A stretch of DNA of 64,000 bases from Bacteroidota bacterium (GCA_023426145.1 JAFABG010000002.1:62001-126000), one strand, 5' to 3'. Counted from the first letter of the stretch, positions 9,110 through 17,311 are shown. Translations and numbers: made by a program. Notes: a model not told the origin generated them from the sequence alone.

Positions 9110-9160
9110 AAAAAGCGTGTTCTTTAGGAGTAAGACCTTACCCTAAAGAACACGCTTTTT
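9110..9160. terminator. Strong bidirectional hairpin terminator
   Basis: A 19-bp perfect stem (starting aaaaagcgtgtt and ending acgcttttt) has a 13-nt loop and A/T runs on both sides. It lies between the DUF4248 gene and the next minus-strand gene, so these two are probably separate transcripts. Confidence 0.8.
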
Positions 9161-9248
9161 TTCTCTATAAATAGAATAATCATTCGCGTCCGCGCGCGTA
9201 TATAATAATGTAGATTCTCTTTGACTCCTTGGCGAGAGGGAAGGGAGG

Positions 9249-9479
9249 CTATGGTGCATCAAGAAACCTCACCAGAACAGCTACTTGCCTTTTGCTGTAG
9301 GCCTGTTCATTTTTGCCTTCTGTTCCTGCATACAGTTCCCGATAGAGTTCGGGATTTCGATGAATCCATTTGCGCATTTTTCTCAGTGCACCTTCCGGAT
9401 CAAGGTAGGGCGCATAGAGTTGCGCCAGTTCGGTTTTCAGATAGACTCGGATCTGAAATTCGTCTTCTCTTTTTTCCAT
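9249..9479 (-). CDS. DUF4248 family small protein
   Basis: This 76-residue protein of unknown function has the family pattern RVYLKTELAQLY followed by a charged helix with RKWIHRNPEL. DUF4248 proteins occur in Bacteroides beside VirE-like, HU-like and amidase genes, as here. The length and basic helical content suggest a small DNA-binding or partner protein, but that is inference. The ATG at 9479 is preferred over an in-frame TTG two codons upstream. It is the outermost gene of the minus-strand arm and is separated from the next gene by a strong terminator. Confidence 0.75.
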   Translation of the reverse strand: MEKREDEFQIRVYLKTELAQLYAPYLDPEGALRKMRKWIHRNPELYRELYAGTEGKNEQAYSKRQVAVLVRFLDAP

Positions 9480-9824
9480 GATCAATGTTTTTATAGCGGC
9501 ATATTGCCTGATTTATTTAGGGTAAAGATATGAAATTTTCGTGACAATTCAAAGCCCATTGTGAAAATTGTTTGTGTGAATAAGCATGGAAATGGATGAG
9601 TGCGTATAAGTGACGAATAGTGAGTTTCTGTTGGTTTAAGTACCTCACGGTATGCTATCGGTGGTTATGTGTAAAGACTGATTGGTACCCCATTGAATGG
9701 TCCATTGCCTACCTTTGTGGTGTTGCTTCAAGAGCTCTTAGAATGGCGCCACTGTGGGACTCATTGGAGCGAACAACGAGAAAAAGAAAAGAGCATTATT
9801 AATCACAAAAAGAAAAAGAAAATT
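9480..9824. other. Divergent control region of the cassette
   Basis: This 345-bp gap separates the DUF4248 gene (minus) from the HU-like gene (plus). It holds a plus-strand -7 box at 9710-9717 and a weaker minus-strand TATCTTTA at about 9524-9531. No other gene is seen in it; the open frame running into it from the HU-like gene begins upstream of the promoter box and is not a credible extension. Confidence 0.5.
9710..9717 (+). promoter_or_regulatory. Promoter -7 box for HU-amidase-smalltalk genes
   Basis: TACCTTTG fits TAnnTTTG. It implies a leader of about 100 nt and rules out the upstream in-frame ATG at 9693 as the start of the HU-like gene. Confidence 0.55.
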
Positions 9825-10358
9825 ATGTCTGTTACATTTAAAAAGATTTTACGTAAATCTCCATTCGACAAAAATGGCACCGGCAAGTTTTATCCGCAGC
9901 TCATCACTTGGGGTAAGCCTGTCACGCTAGATACGATTGCTAAGCAGATGAAGGAGAAAAGTTCGCTTACGCTGGGCGACATCAAGAGTGTGCTGACCAA
10001 CTTCGTGGAGGTGATGCGTAGTGAGTTGTACAACGGCCATGCCGTGAATATTGAAAATTTCGGGGTATTCAGCCTTTCGGCCACTACCATAGGAACGGAT
10101 ACGAAGAAGGATTGTTTGCCGGAGAACATCCGCATGGTTCGCATCAATTTCCGAGCTTCTACAAGCATTCGTCCTACCCTCGCAGCGACCCGTGCAGAAG
10201 ATCGTCTCGACTTTGTGGACCTGGAACAGCAGCTGAAGTTGATCAATGGCGATGGTGGTAATTCCGATGGTGGCGAAGTGCCCGATCCTACACCAGGCGA
10301 TGCACCTGATCCTACCTCTAATGATGGAAATGATGATGCGCCTGATCCTAGTTTATAA
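9825..10358 (+). CDS. HU-like DNA-binding protein with acidic Pro-Asp tail
   Basis: This 177-residue member of the long HU-like family found in Bacteroides (HU/IHF fold at about residues 1-125) probably binds DNA as a nucleoid-type or regulatory protein. The HU-like features are the LTLGDIKSVLTNFVEVMRSEL helical part (first 20 residues or fewer shown) and the beta arm with VNIENFGVF and MVRINFRAS. After residue 145 it switches to a low-complexity acidic tail with repeated PDPT/PDP units and many Gly, Asn and Asp. The ATG at 9825 follows an A-rich leader. It is the first gene of the plus arm and lies 10 bp before the amidase gene. Such tails are common in this family, and their role is unknown. 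Confidence 0.82.
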   Translation: MSVTFKKILRKSPFDKNGTGKFYPQLITWGKPVTLDTIAKQMKEKSSLTLGDIKSVLTNFVEVMRSELYNGHAVNIENFGVFSLSATTIGTDTKKDCLPENIRMVRINFRASTSIRPTLAATRAEDRLDFVDLEQQLKLINGDGGNSDGGEVPDPTPGDAPDPTSNDGNDDAPDPSL

Positions 10359-10368
10359 AGTGTTCATA

Positions 10369-10830
10369 ATGACTTGTGGTATGAGAAAGATAAACTTGAT
10401 TGTGATTCATTGTTCGGCTACTCGTGCCGACAAGGAACTGACTGCTTCCGATTTAGAGACAATACACCGTCGACGGGGATTTAACGGTATTGGCTATCAC
10501 TATTACATACGTAAAGACGGGTCGGTGCTCAATACTCGTGCCCTAGAGCGCATTGGTGCACACGTTCGAGGGTTCAATGCGGAGAGTATAGGTATTTGCT
10601 ACGAAGGAGGATTAGATCGTCGGGGTCGCCCGGCAGACACGCGAACGCCAGAGCAATGTGCTTCGCTTCAATTGCTGGTTCATCAGTTGCGCGCGAGATT
10701 TCCCGGCTGCCGGGTGTGTGGTCATCGCGATCTGAGTCCGGATTTGAACGGAAACGGTGAGATAGAGCCGGAAGAATGGATAAAGGCATGTCCGTGTTTT
10801 GAGGTGAAAACAGAGTTTTCAGGTAAGTAA
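10369..10830 (+). CDS. N-acetylmuramoyl-L-alanine amidase, T7-lysozyme type
   Basis: This predicted zinc amidase (Amidase_2/PGRP fold, 153 residues) cleaves the bond between MurNAc and the stem peptide of peptidoglycan. Conserved metal-site elements are visible: His in VIHCSAT near the start, His in VCGHRDLSPD, and Cys in KACPCF; GIGYHYYIRKDG is the family core. There is no signal peptide or membrane segment, so it is made in the cytoplasm, like phage T7 lysozyme. The start is ATG 10369 (or ATG 10381, four codons later); the open frame further upstream overlaps the HU-like gene and is not used. It is followed after 41 bp by a 33-residue membrane peptide, an arrangement reminiscent of a phage lysis module. 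Confidence 0.88.
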   Translation: MTCGMRKINLIVIHCSATRADKELTASDLETIHRRRGFNGIGYHYYIRKDGSVLNTRALERIGAHVRGFNAESIGICYEGGLDRRGRPADTRTPEQCASLQLLVHQLRARFPGCRVCGHRDLSPDLNGNGEIEPEEWIKACPCFEVKTEFSGK

Positions 10831-10850
10831 TAATAATGTGTTTAAAGGTC

Positions 10851-10860
10851 GGAAAGGAGG
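10851..10860 (+). promoter_or_regulatory. Strong Shine-Dalgarno before the smalltalk peptide
   Basis: GGAAAGGAGG ends 11 nt before the ATG at 10872. Such near-perfect Shine-Dalgarno sequences are unusual in Bacteroidota, where most leaders are A/T-rich, and this one supports translation of the very short frame. Confidence 0.6.
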
Positions 10861-10871
10861 TGTGTAGAGTT

Positions 10872-10973
10872 ATGGCAATTAAAAAATCCCTTTGGGATAC
10901 CATTTTGAAAGTGGTCATCGCAGTGGCTTCGGCAGTGATGGGTGCATTGGGAGGTAATGCGATGAATATGTAA
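10872..10973 (+). CDS. Smalltalk family membrane peptide (33 residues)
   Basis: The peptide starts MAIKKSLWDTILK and continues as an Ala/Gly/Val-rich hydrophobic helix (about residues 8-28), ending GGNAMNM. It fits the Bacteroides smalltalk peptide family that recurs downstream of T7-lysozyme-type amidases. The short basic N-terminus followed by one transmembrane helix suggests an inner-membrane peptide. Its position after a cytoplasmic amidase invites comparison with pinholins, but no lytic function is shown. An excellent Shine-Dalgarno sequence lies upstream and an inverted repeat with a T-run follows the stop. Confidence 0.8.
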   Translation: MAIKKSLWDTILKVVIAVASAVMGALGGNAMNM

Positions 10974-10978
10974 GAGTA

Positions 10979-11062
10979 AATCACAGGTGATGCAATGGGG
11001 TAATTTCGTGTTGAAGGTTAGGTGAGGACGAAGTTATGACGATGCGTTGCCTGTGATTTTTT
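10979..11062 (+). terminator. Long-loop terminator after the smalltalk gene
   Basis: Imperfect arms (aatcacagg...gca and its complement tgc...cctgtgatt) enclose about 47 nt and are followed by eight Ts. This probably ends the HU-amidase-smalltalk transcript. Confidence 0.55.
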
Positions 11063-11151
11063 TTGTTAAAAAACGATACAATTTGAATCACTTGATTTCG
11101 TGGCTCTTACCATAGTGTTACAAAATTATTCGCTATCGTAAAGATAGTCAT

Positions 11152-11843
11152 TTACTCAAAAATAATCATATCTGTTAGCTGAACAAAGTAGTCTGTAGAC
11201 CATATCTGTAGATTGTCGATATTTTTAACGAATGGCACTACATCTTGTTTTACCATATCAATATCAGTGGATATTATTTTTTCTTTTAGCAGTTTAATAA
11301 AATCTTCTTTGTTTATTTCCAATCCATTAAAGTCACGAATACGCTCTTGAAGATGGTTGAAATCTAACTTAACACCATTTCTTACGTACCACTCAAAGTC
11401 ATACCAATCACGACCCTTTACTCGATTCTTCCAAGCCCGAAATACTAAAGCGTGCATCTTACCTGCGTATAAATCAGGAAGAGTAAAACATCGTGTCATA
11501 AAAGAAAATGGATGCAGTAACAGTTTCTGTTCGGTTTGAAAATTTAGTGGCGGTTTTGTATCTACCTCAATCTTTATTTTTAGATTTCTCTCAGTCTGAA
11601 ACGCTACGTCATACACCTTTGTATCATCTTTCAAAAATGCGGATTCGACTTTACTGAAATTCTTCTTGTCTTTCTTATTAATGACTATATCACGACCTAA
11701 TATACTAAACTCATTTTTGATGGCAGGAAAATAGTCTTCCAAACCAATGTTATCTGATGCATTACCTCGTAGATTGCATTGCGGCGGTCTTTGTCACTAA
11801 TAATTGGATATTTTGAGAGCATTTGCTCGAATATAGTGTTCAT
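11152..11843 (-). pseudogene. AbiEii/AbiGii-type nucleotidyltransferase toxin, internally deleted and frameshifted
   Basis: AbiEii proteins are nucleotidyltransferase toxins of type IV toxin-antitoxin systems. The ATG at 11843 overlaps the antitoxin stop (ATGA) and encodes a normal family N-terminus (MNTIFEQMLSKYPIIS through NAIYEVMHQITL). The frame then shifts. The remaining 196-codon open frame (to 11152) resumes at NIGLEDYFPAIKNEF and covers the family C-terminal part (KMHALVFRAWKNRVKGRDWYDFEW). The segment that should lie between, carrying the GGT nucleotide-binding motif and the R-S-D-x-D metal site, is missing; I estimate roughly 45-50 residues from the family layout. The product should be catalytically dead. 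The pair lies just beyond the VirE/HU cassette in locally A/T-rich DNA. Confidence 0.85.
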
Positions 11844-12463
11844 CGTTGTAAGAGTTTAAGTAGATTCTTTATTGTAGCCTTTTTTTTGCCGACTTTTATA
11901 CATTGCTCAAATATAGACTTATCCATTTGATATAAAGCATCCATATCAAAGCGAAGATCCTCGTTCAAGTAGGTTAACATATCTTTCTGAAATCGTAAAT
12001 TTAGGTTTGGAGTATTTATAATCAAGTCGCATAGTGCCTTCTCTGGAGAGGCGATAATAAATGAAGTAAGTCCTTTTATCTCTTGTCTTATACCAATTGA
12101 GAAATATTCCTTAGAGCATCCTGTATATTGAAATGTTCCAAGTGAATTTCTAAACTCTTTAGAATGTTTGGTAGTCATTGATTTGACGATGTAAACGCTC
12201 TCTGGAATTAACCCGTAATAGCGTAATGCATACTCCATCGAGACATAAGATGGTCCGTATAGTTGGTTGGCAATAAGTTCTTCAGATATAAGCTGTCCAC
12301 TAACATCGGAAGACACAATGTACATGCCTTTTTTTAGCCTTATAATTTTACCAGACTTTTCAAACTCACTGATTTTATTATGAACTGACTTATAGTCAGA
12401 AAATAATGATTTTAGTATCGCAAAATCAATTGGCGTATTTCCAAACTCAGAGAGTGTTTTCAT
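11840..12463 (-). CDS. AbiEi-like antitoxin of a type IV toxin-antitoxin pair
   Basis: This 207-residue protein has an N-terminal winged-helix-like domain (DFAILKSLFSDY...ISEFEKSGKIIRLKKGMYIV) typical of AbiEi-family antitoxin/transcriptional repressors, followed by the AbiEi core (SYVSMEYALRYYGLIPE) and a C-terminal part with ASPEKALCDLI. In the family it represses its own operon and counters the AbiEii toxin. The ATG at 12463 is preferred because the upstream in-frame codon is a GTG. A TATCTTTG box lies 23-30 nt upstream, giving a short leader that could be autoregulated. The gene appears intact although its partner toxin is deleted. Confidence 0.85.
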   Translation of the reverse strand: MKTLSEFGNTPIDFAILKSLFSDYKSVHNKISEFEKSGKIIRLKKGMYIVSSDVSGQLISEELIANQLYGPSYVSMEYALRYYGLIPESVYIVKSMTTKHSKEFRNSLGTFQYTGCSKEYFSIGIRQEIKGLTSFIIASPEKALCDLIINTPNLNLRFQKDMLTYLNEDLRFDMDALYQMDKSIFEQCIKVGKKKATIKNLLKLLQR

Positions 12464-12485
12464 ATCTTTCACTTTTAATCTTCTG

Positions 12486-12493
12486 CAAAGATA
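12486..12493 (-). promoter_or_regulatory. Promoter -7 box for the AbiE-type operon
   Basis: TATCTTTG on the minus strand fits TAnnTTTG and lies close before the antitoxin ATG. Confidence 0.6.
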
Positions 12494-12939
12494 GTAAAAA
12501 CATGAATAGATAATCCATTTTTATTCAATTATCTGTTCTTGAAATTACTATTTTATATTTTGGCTTGTCTCATTGGTTAGTCGTTCTAACAATACGATTT
12601 CGGGTATAGAATCATTGTCTTACCCTGATATAGGCTGACTATTTTGTAATTCAATCTGGTTGCTACCTTGATATGGAATTATAAATTATTCTGTGTCAGA
12701 ATATTTTTTTATTTGCATTTACATAAATGAGGAAATGAAAGGTTGTTTTCTTATAATAAAAAGGAGAATCATATTCAAGGGGAAGATCATAAACTCGCTA
12801 CGGGTGAAGCATTGTTTCATAACTGCCTTTACATATTCTGGTGAAAACCTTTTATGTTAAGGCTGTTTTATTTAATTCTGAAAAGAGTATCACCTTCTCA
12901 GATAATTATTAGTAATTCAGCAAAAGACTGTGAAATAAA
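12494..12939. other. A/T-rich non-coding stretch
   Basis: About 450 bp upstream of the AbiE pair holds no credible gene, tRNA or repeat. It is probably the right edge of the accessory island or decayed sequence. Confidence 0.4.
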
Positions 12940-12990
12940 AAATGCCCTGAGACAAAATAACTATCATAGGTTATTTGTCTCAGGGCATTT
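12940..12990. terminator. Hairpin terminator downstream of the BspA-like gene
   Basis: A near-perfect 20-bp stem (aaatgccctgagac... / ...gtctcagggcattt) has a 10-nt loop. It lies past the stop of the minus-strand gene, with short T/A flanks. Confidence 0.65.
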
Positions 12991-13041
12991 GAGTAACTAT
13001 TATAACGACTTTTCTCCTTTTTACAGAGATTAAAGTCTATC

Positions 13042-14091
13042 TTACTTATTATAAATCAATTTGCTTGGCATTCCACTACCGAACAACTCATCGCCCAGGG
13101 TGGTGATCTTGTTACCTTTGGCAAGTACATAGCGAAGGTTGTCGCATCCCATAAATGCACCGAACTCAATAGCAGTGACACTGGCAGGAAGTTCTAGCGT
13201 GCCACAGAGACGACCGCAGTTGCTAAATGCGCGTTGCCCAATTGACTTTAAATTATGTGGCAACCGAATACTTAACAGATATTTCTTCTGAGAGAAAGTG
13301 AAGTCTGGGATAGCAGTGGCATTTGTCTTTGATAGATCGAGCGTTACTAGATTGGGCATATAATCTCGAATGAGTTTGAAGTCCGCATTGTCTAACTTAC
13401 CTTCTACAGTTAAGAAATTGACGTCTCCGGGTTGAAGGCCGGCTTTCATAATTTCGTCTTCCAGCTTTCCCATTAGTCCTACTTGAATGGTTGCCTCCAC
13501 GGGTTCTGCTTCAATAAAGGCGAAATGCTCCCATCTATTTTTACGTTGATATTCGTCGGTGCTACCTCGCGGAATAAAGATAGCGGTTATGCTGTCTGCC
13601 AGCGCTTCGGGAAATAAATTCGGCGCTTTCTTTTTTCTGATCTGGCATACCTTCAGATTCTGACATCCTTTGAATGCAGCATCTTCAATCGTTTTTATTT
13701 TCTCCGAAAGGATGATTCTCTCTAGGCTTTCTTTACCCTTTGTCTTTCCGTCGGCTACATTTGAGAAGGCATAGGGCGGAACATTGTTGGGCATGTAAAT
13801 GTAGAATTTCCCGTTGGGATAGGTACCAGACTTCCCAGTGTACATTTTGATGTCTGCATTCGAGATGTCTAAAACTTTTAAACGAGGGAATTCATCGCGC
13901 AAATGTCTAAAATCTTCAGCGTTCAATTTTCCCGTCAAGGTGAGGTGAGTGACGCTGTTTGCTTCTTCTTCTGTCATCATTGAAATCAATGTGCCGGGTT
14001 TGCTAACGTAATACGTTTTGCTGATTTGAGCGGTTGCTCCCATTGACGAAATGGTCAATAGAAAAACGATCAAAAGTGGTTTTATTCTCAT
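13042..14091 (-). CDS. BspA-like leucine-rich repeat exported protein
   Basis: This exported protein has 349 residues and a cleavable signal (start MRIKPLLIVFLL, ending ATAQ). The mature part has two blocks of BspA-type repeats: L-x-L-x-G-K-L-x-A-x-D-F...L-x-x-L-D-I-S in the first half, and VTAIEFGAFMGCDNL and IKTIEDAAFKGCQNL-type units. These repeats usually form surface adhesion or binding modules in Bacteroidota. No sorting domain is evident at the C-terminus, which ends shortly after the last repeat. The upstream codons of the open frame overlap the promoter box and are not used. It is divergent from the CPBP protease gene. Confidence 0.8.
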   Translation of the reverse strand: MRIKPLLIVFLLTISSMGATAQISKTYYVSKPGTLISMMTEEEANSVTHLTLTGKLNAEDFRHLRDEFPRLKVLDISNADIKMYTGKSGTYPNGKFYIYMPNNVPPYAFSNVADGKTKGKESLERIILSEKIKTIEDAAFKGCQNLKVCQIRKKKAPNLFPEALADSITAIFIPRGSTDEYQRKNRWEHFAFIEAEPVEATIQVGLMGKLEDEIMKAGLQPGDVNFLTVEGKLDNADFKLIRDYMPNLVTLDLSKTNATAIPDFTFSQKKYLLSIRLPHNLKSIGQRAFSNCGRLCGTLELPASVTAIEFGAFMGCDNLRYVLAKGNKITTLGDELFGSGMPSKLIYNK

Positions 14092-14112
14092 GATTATGCA
14101 AATTTGTTCGGA

Positions 14113-14120
14113 CAAATATA
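14113..14120 (-). promoter_or_regulatory. Promoter -7 box for the BspA-like gene
   Basis: TATATTTG on the minus strand lies 22-29 nt before the ATG at 14091, supporting that start. Confidence 0.55.
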
Positions 14121-14196
14121 GGAAAAAATAGATCAGAGATGGTGATTTTTTTAGGTTTTATATCTAAATTAGCGACCTCATTAACATAAAGTAAAA

Positions 14197-15096
14197 ATGG
14201 AGACCGAAGAATTAGTAAAAAAGAAACAAGTGAGACGAATACCTGCTTGGGCGTGTATCTTGTTGTTTGCATTGGGATTTTTTGTGTTTATGGCAGTTTA
14301 TGCTACGGTTGGCTTTCTGCTTTTAGGGCTGTTTCTGGGTGATGAAGCGCGAGAACCAGGAATGCTGAATAGTATTGTGAGTGAAGCGGCTATGTTCATG
14401 GCTGTGGTTACCTCAGCTACACTTATGTTACTCTTAGAACGTCGTCCGTTTTCGGATCTCGGTTTGAAGTTGAAAGGACACGCCAAAGGTATCGGATTGG
14501 GATTTCTTGCAGCTGTTTTGCTTTACGGTGTGGGCTTTGGCATTTCATTAGCTTTTGGGCTAATCGAAGTGACGGGATTTCAGTTTGATCCGCTCAATCT
14601 GTTGGTTATGTTTGGATTTTATATATTGGTGGCACTGACTGAAGAGATTATGGTACGTGGTTATATTCTTGGCCGTCTTATGAATACTTCGATGAATAAA
14701 TTCTTGGCTCTTTTTGTCTCTGCGTTCTCTTTCTCCATGATGCATTTCTTTAATCCGAATGTTGCCTTTTTGCCTTTGTTGAATATTCTTCTGGCAGGTA
14801 TGCTGCTTGGGGCGTCTTATTTATATACGCGTAACCTTTGTTTCCCCATTTCTTTACATCTTTTCTGGAACTGGATTCAGGGGCCGGTGTTGGGCTATCA
14901 GGTTAGTGGAAATAATTTCGGCGGATTGTCTATGCTGAAACTTCATTTGCCCGAAGAGAGTATAATGAATGGAGGAGCCTTCGGCTTTGAAGGCTCGCTC
15001 ATTTGTACTGTTCTTGTCGCTATCCTTACTATTCTCATCATTTGGTGGGGAGAAAAGCATGAAGCGATTAATCTTGCTGTACCCCGATCATACTAA
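14197..15096 (+). CDS. CPBP family intramembrane metalloprotease (CAAX/Abi)
   Basis: This membrane protein has 299 residues and about eight hydrophobic helices. The three CPBP motifs are present: EEIMVRG (EExxxR, about residues 149-154), the histidine in FSMMHFFNPN (about 183), and HLFWNW with His and Asn toward the C-terminus. Family members cleave prenylated or other membrane-associated peptides, and some give immunity to bacteriocins; the substrate here is unknown. The N-terminus is basic (KKKQVRR) and cytoplasmic. Its last 29 bp overlap the convergent tex gene, so no terminator separates the two stops. Confidence 0.88.
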   Translation: METEELVKKKQVRRIPAWACILLFALGFFVFMAVYATVGFLLLGLFLGDEAREPGMLNSIVSEAAMFMAVVTSATLMLLLERRPFSDLGLKLKGHAKGIGLGFLAAVLLYGVGFGISLAFGLIEVTGFQFDPLNLLVMFGFYILVALTEEIMVRGYILGRLMNTSMNKFLALFVSAFSFSMMHFFNPNVAFLPLLNILLAGMLLGASYLYTRNLCFPISLHLFWNWIQGPVLGYQVSGNNFGGLSMLKLHLPEESIMNGGAFGFEGSLICTVLVAILTILIIWWGEKHEAINLAVPRSY

Positions 15097-17200
15097 GCTG
15101 GATTCGTTTTCGGTCGAGATCTAGGCTCAAGACTCTTACTCTCACTTGCTGGTGGATCGATACCACTTCGGTAGGATCTGAAATGTATCGTTCGGCCAGC
15201 TGCGAAAGGTGGATGAGTCCGTTTTCTTTGATGCCTATATCGACAAAGGCACCGAAATTGGTGATGTTGCCTACGATGCCGGGTAGAATCATGCCTTCGC
15301 TCAGGTCGCCAATAGTGCGTACATTTTTGTCGAACTCAAATACTTTGATGGCTTTGTGTGGATCGCGTCCGGGCTTGTCGAGTTCTTGCAGGATATCTTG
15401 CAACGTGGGAAGTCCTGTGGCAGGAGTGACGTAGTGAGCGATGTTGATTTTCTGGCGCAGTTCTTTGGTGGCAATCAATTCACTAACGTTGCAGTTCAAA
15501 TCCTTCGCCATTTGTTCCACGATGTGGTAGCTTTCCGGATGTACGGCTGTGTTGTCGAGGGGGTTCTTGGCTCCTGGTATGCGGAGGAATCCGGCGCATT
15601 GTTCAAATCCTTTAGCACCCATGCGTGGCACTTTCATCAACTCTTTTCGAGAGCTGAAAGCTCCGTTCTCCATCCGATAGTTTACAATGTTTTGTGCTAG
15701 CTGAGGTCCTAATCCCGAAATGTAGGTGAGCAGATGGCTACTCGCGGTATTCAGGTTCACGCCCACGAGGTTCACACAATTCTCTACAGTTTGATCGAGT
15801 GCTTTTTTTAATTTGGTCTGATCTACATCATGCTGATATTGGCCTACACCAATAGATTTAGGATCTATTTTCACCAACTCGGCTAGCGGGTCCATCAGAC
15901 GGCGACCAATGGAGACAGCTCCACGCACCGTGACATCATAGTCGGGGAATTCGTCGCGGGCAACCTTGGAAGCCGAATAAATGGAGGCTCCTTGTTCGCT
16001 AACTACGAACACCGGAATCTGGCGATCGAAGGCTTGGCGATTGATGAAATCTTCGGTTTCGCGACTGGCTGTTCCATTCCCAATAGCAATGGCCTCAATG
16101 TTGTATGCTTCAATCATTTTACGCAGTTTCGATGCGGCTTCAATGGTTTTGTTTACCGGAGGGTGAGGATATATGTTCTCATTATGCAACAAGTTACCTT
16201 GTGCATCTAAACAGATTGTTTTACAACCCGTTCGGAATCCTGGGTCGATGGCAAGTACTCTTTTTTGTCCTAGCGGAGAGGAGAGGAGTAGCTGACGGAG
16301 ATTTTCGGTGAAAACCCGAATGGCTTCATCGTCGGCTTTTTCTTTCGACTGCGTGGCAAATTCTGTTTCAATAGAAGATTTGAGTAGTCGTTTATACGCA
16401 TCGGCAACGGCTTCATTGACTTGGCGACTACACTCATTGTTGCTGCGTACGAACTGGCCCTTCAATCGGTCAAGGCAGTCTTCGTCGTTGGGGGAAATAG
16501 CTACTTTTAGGAGCCCTTCCGACTCGGCACGACGAATGGCCAGCAGGCGGTGAGAGGTGCAACGTTTTAGCGATTCGGAAAATGAAAAATAATCACGGTA
16601 TTTGCTGGCTTCTTCTTCTTTTCCTTTCACCACCTTTGCTGAGATCTCAGCTTGTCTGCCAAATAGGTTACGAATGGAGTTACGAGCGCGCTCATCTTCA
16701 TTGACCTGTTCGGCAATAATGTCGCGTGCTCCTTTCAGGGCGTCCTCAGTGTCTTTCACCTCACCTTTGACAAATGCTTTGGCTTTGTCGAGTATATGAC
16801 TCTCTTTCTGTAGCAATAGCATCATGGCAAGGGGCTCAAGCCCTTTCTGACGAGCTACTTCGGCACGGGTCTTCCGTTTGGGTTTGTAAGGAAGGTAGAT
16901 ATCTTCAAGTTCAGTGGGATTCCAGGTGCTTTCGATACGTTTCTCAAGTTCAGAGGTCAGTTTTCCCAACTCTTTGATGGTGCTGAGGATTGTTTCTTTT
17001 CGTTTGGCTATGTCGCTTAATTTGTCATTTTGCTCTTTAATTTGTTCAATTTGTACTTCGTCGAGTCCCCCCGTAGCTTCTTTACGGTAACGACTGATAA
17101 ATGGGATAGTGGCGCCCTCTTCCAATAGCTGGAGTGTGCTGCTGATTTGCTTTTCTGGTATTCCGAGTAATCCGGAAATCATTGAGTGAAATAATTGCAT
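15068..17200 (-). CDS. tex: Tex-type RNA-binding transcription accessory protein
   Basis: Tex is a conserved cytoplasmic nucleic-acid-binding protein linked to transcription. The 710-residue product has the full family layout: N-terminal helical region (GIPEKQISSTLQLLEEGATIPFI begins it), a central YqgF/RNase H-like domain (VLAIDPGFRTGCK), helix-hairpin-helix repeats (NTASSHLLTYISGLG), and a C-terminal S1 domain (GMILPGIVGNITNFGAFVDIG). The ATG at 17200 is chosen; the earlier in-frame ATG lies upstream of a promoter box. It is divergent from the histidine kinase operon and its 3' end overlaps the CPBP gene. Confidence 0.96.
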   Translation of the reverse strand: MQLFHSMISGLLGIPEKQISSTLQLLEEGATIPFISRYRKEATGGLDEVQIEQIKEQNDKLSDIAKRKETILSTIKELGKLTSELEKRIESTWNPTELEDIYLPYKPKRKTRAEVARQKGLEPLAMMLLLQKESHILDKAKAFVKGEVKDTEDALKGARDIIAEQVNEDERARNSIRNLFGRQAEISAKVVKGKEEEASKYRDYFSFSESLKRCTSHRLLAIRRAESEGLLKVAISPNDEDCLDRLKGQFVRSNNECSRQVNEAVADAYKRLLKSSIETEFATQSKEKADDEAIRVFTENLRQLLLSSPLGQKRVLAIDPGFRTGCKTICLDAQGNLLHNENIYPHPPVNKTIEAASKLRKMIEAYNIEAIAIGNGTASRETEDFINRQAFDRQIPVFVVSEQGASIYSASKVARDEFPDYDVTVRGAVSIGRRLMDPLAELVKIDPKSIGVGQYQHDVDQTKLKKALDQTVENCVNLVGVNLNTASSHLLTYISGLGPQLAQNIVNYRMENGAFSSRKELMKVPRMGAKGFEQCAGFLRIPGAKNPLDNTAVHPESYHIVEQMAKDLNCNVSELIATKELRQKINIAHYVTPATGLPTLQDILQELDKPGRDPHKAIKVFEFDKNVRTIGDLSEGMILPGIVGNITNFGAFVDIGIKENGLIHLSQLAERYISDPTEVVSIHQQVRVRVLSLDLDRKRIQLSMIGVQQD

Positions 17201-17229
17201 AACAATTTTTTTTGCGAGTGAATTTGCGA

Positions 17230-17237
17230 CAAAAATA
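17230..17237 (-). promoter_or_regulatory. Promoter -7 box for tex
   Basis: TATTTTTG on the minus strand lies 30 nt before the tex ATG and excludes the longer open frame. Confidence 0.55.
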
Positions 17238-17270
17238 CACATAAATATGTTACAGCCCATAAAGTTTTAT

Positions 17271-17278
17271 TATATTTG
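17271..17278 (+). promoter_or_regulatory. Promoter -7 box for the sensor kinase-nucleotidase operon
   Basis: TATATTTG lies about 34 nt before the ATG at 17312 and is divergent to the tex promoter. It overlaps the first codon of the maximal open frame, so translation must start downstream. Confidence 0.55.
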
Positions 17279-17311
17279 CGAACTGAAAGAGAGAGTTTAG
17301 CTTTGATTGTT

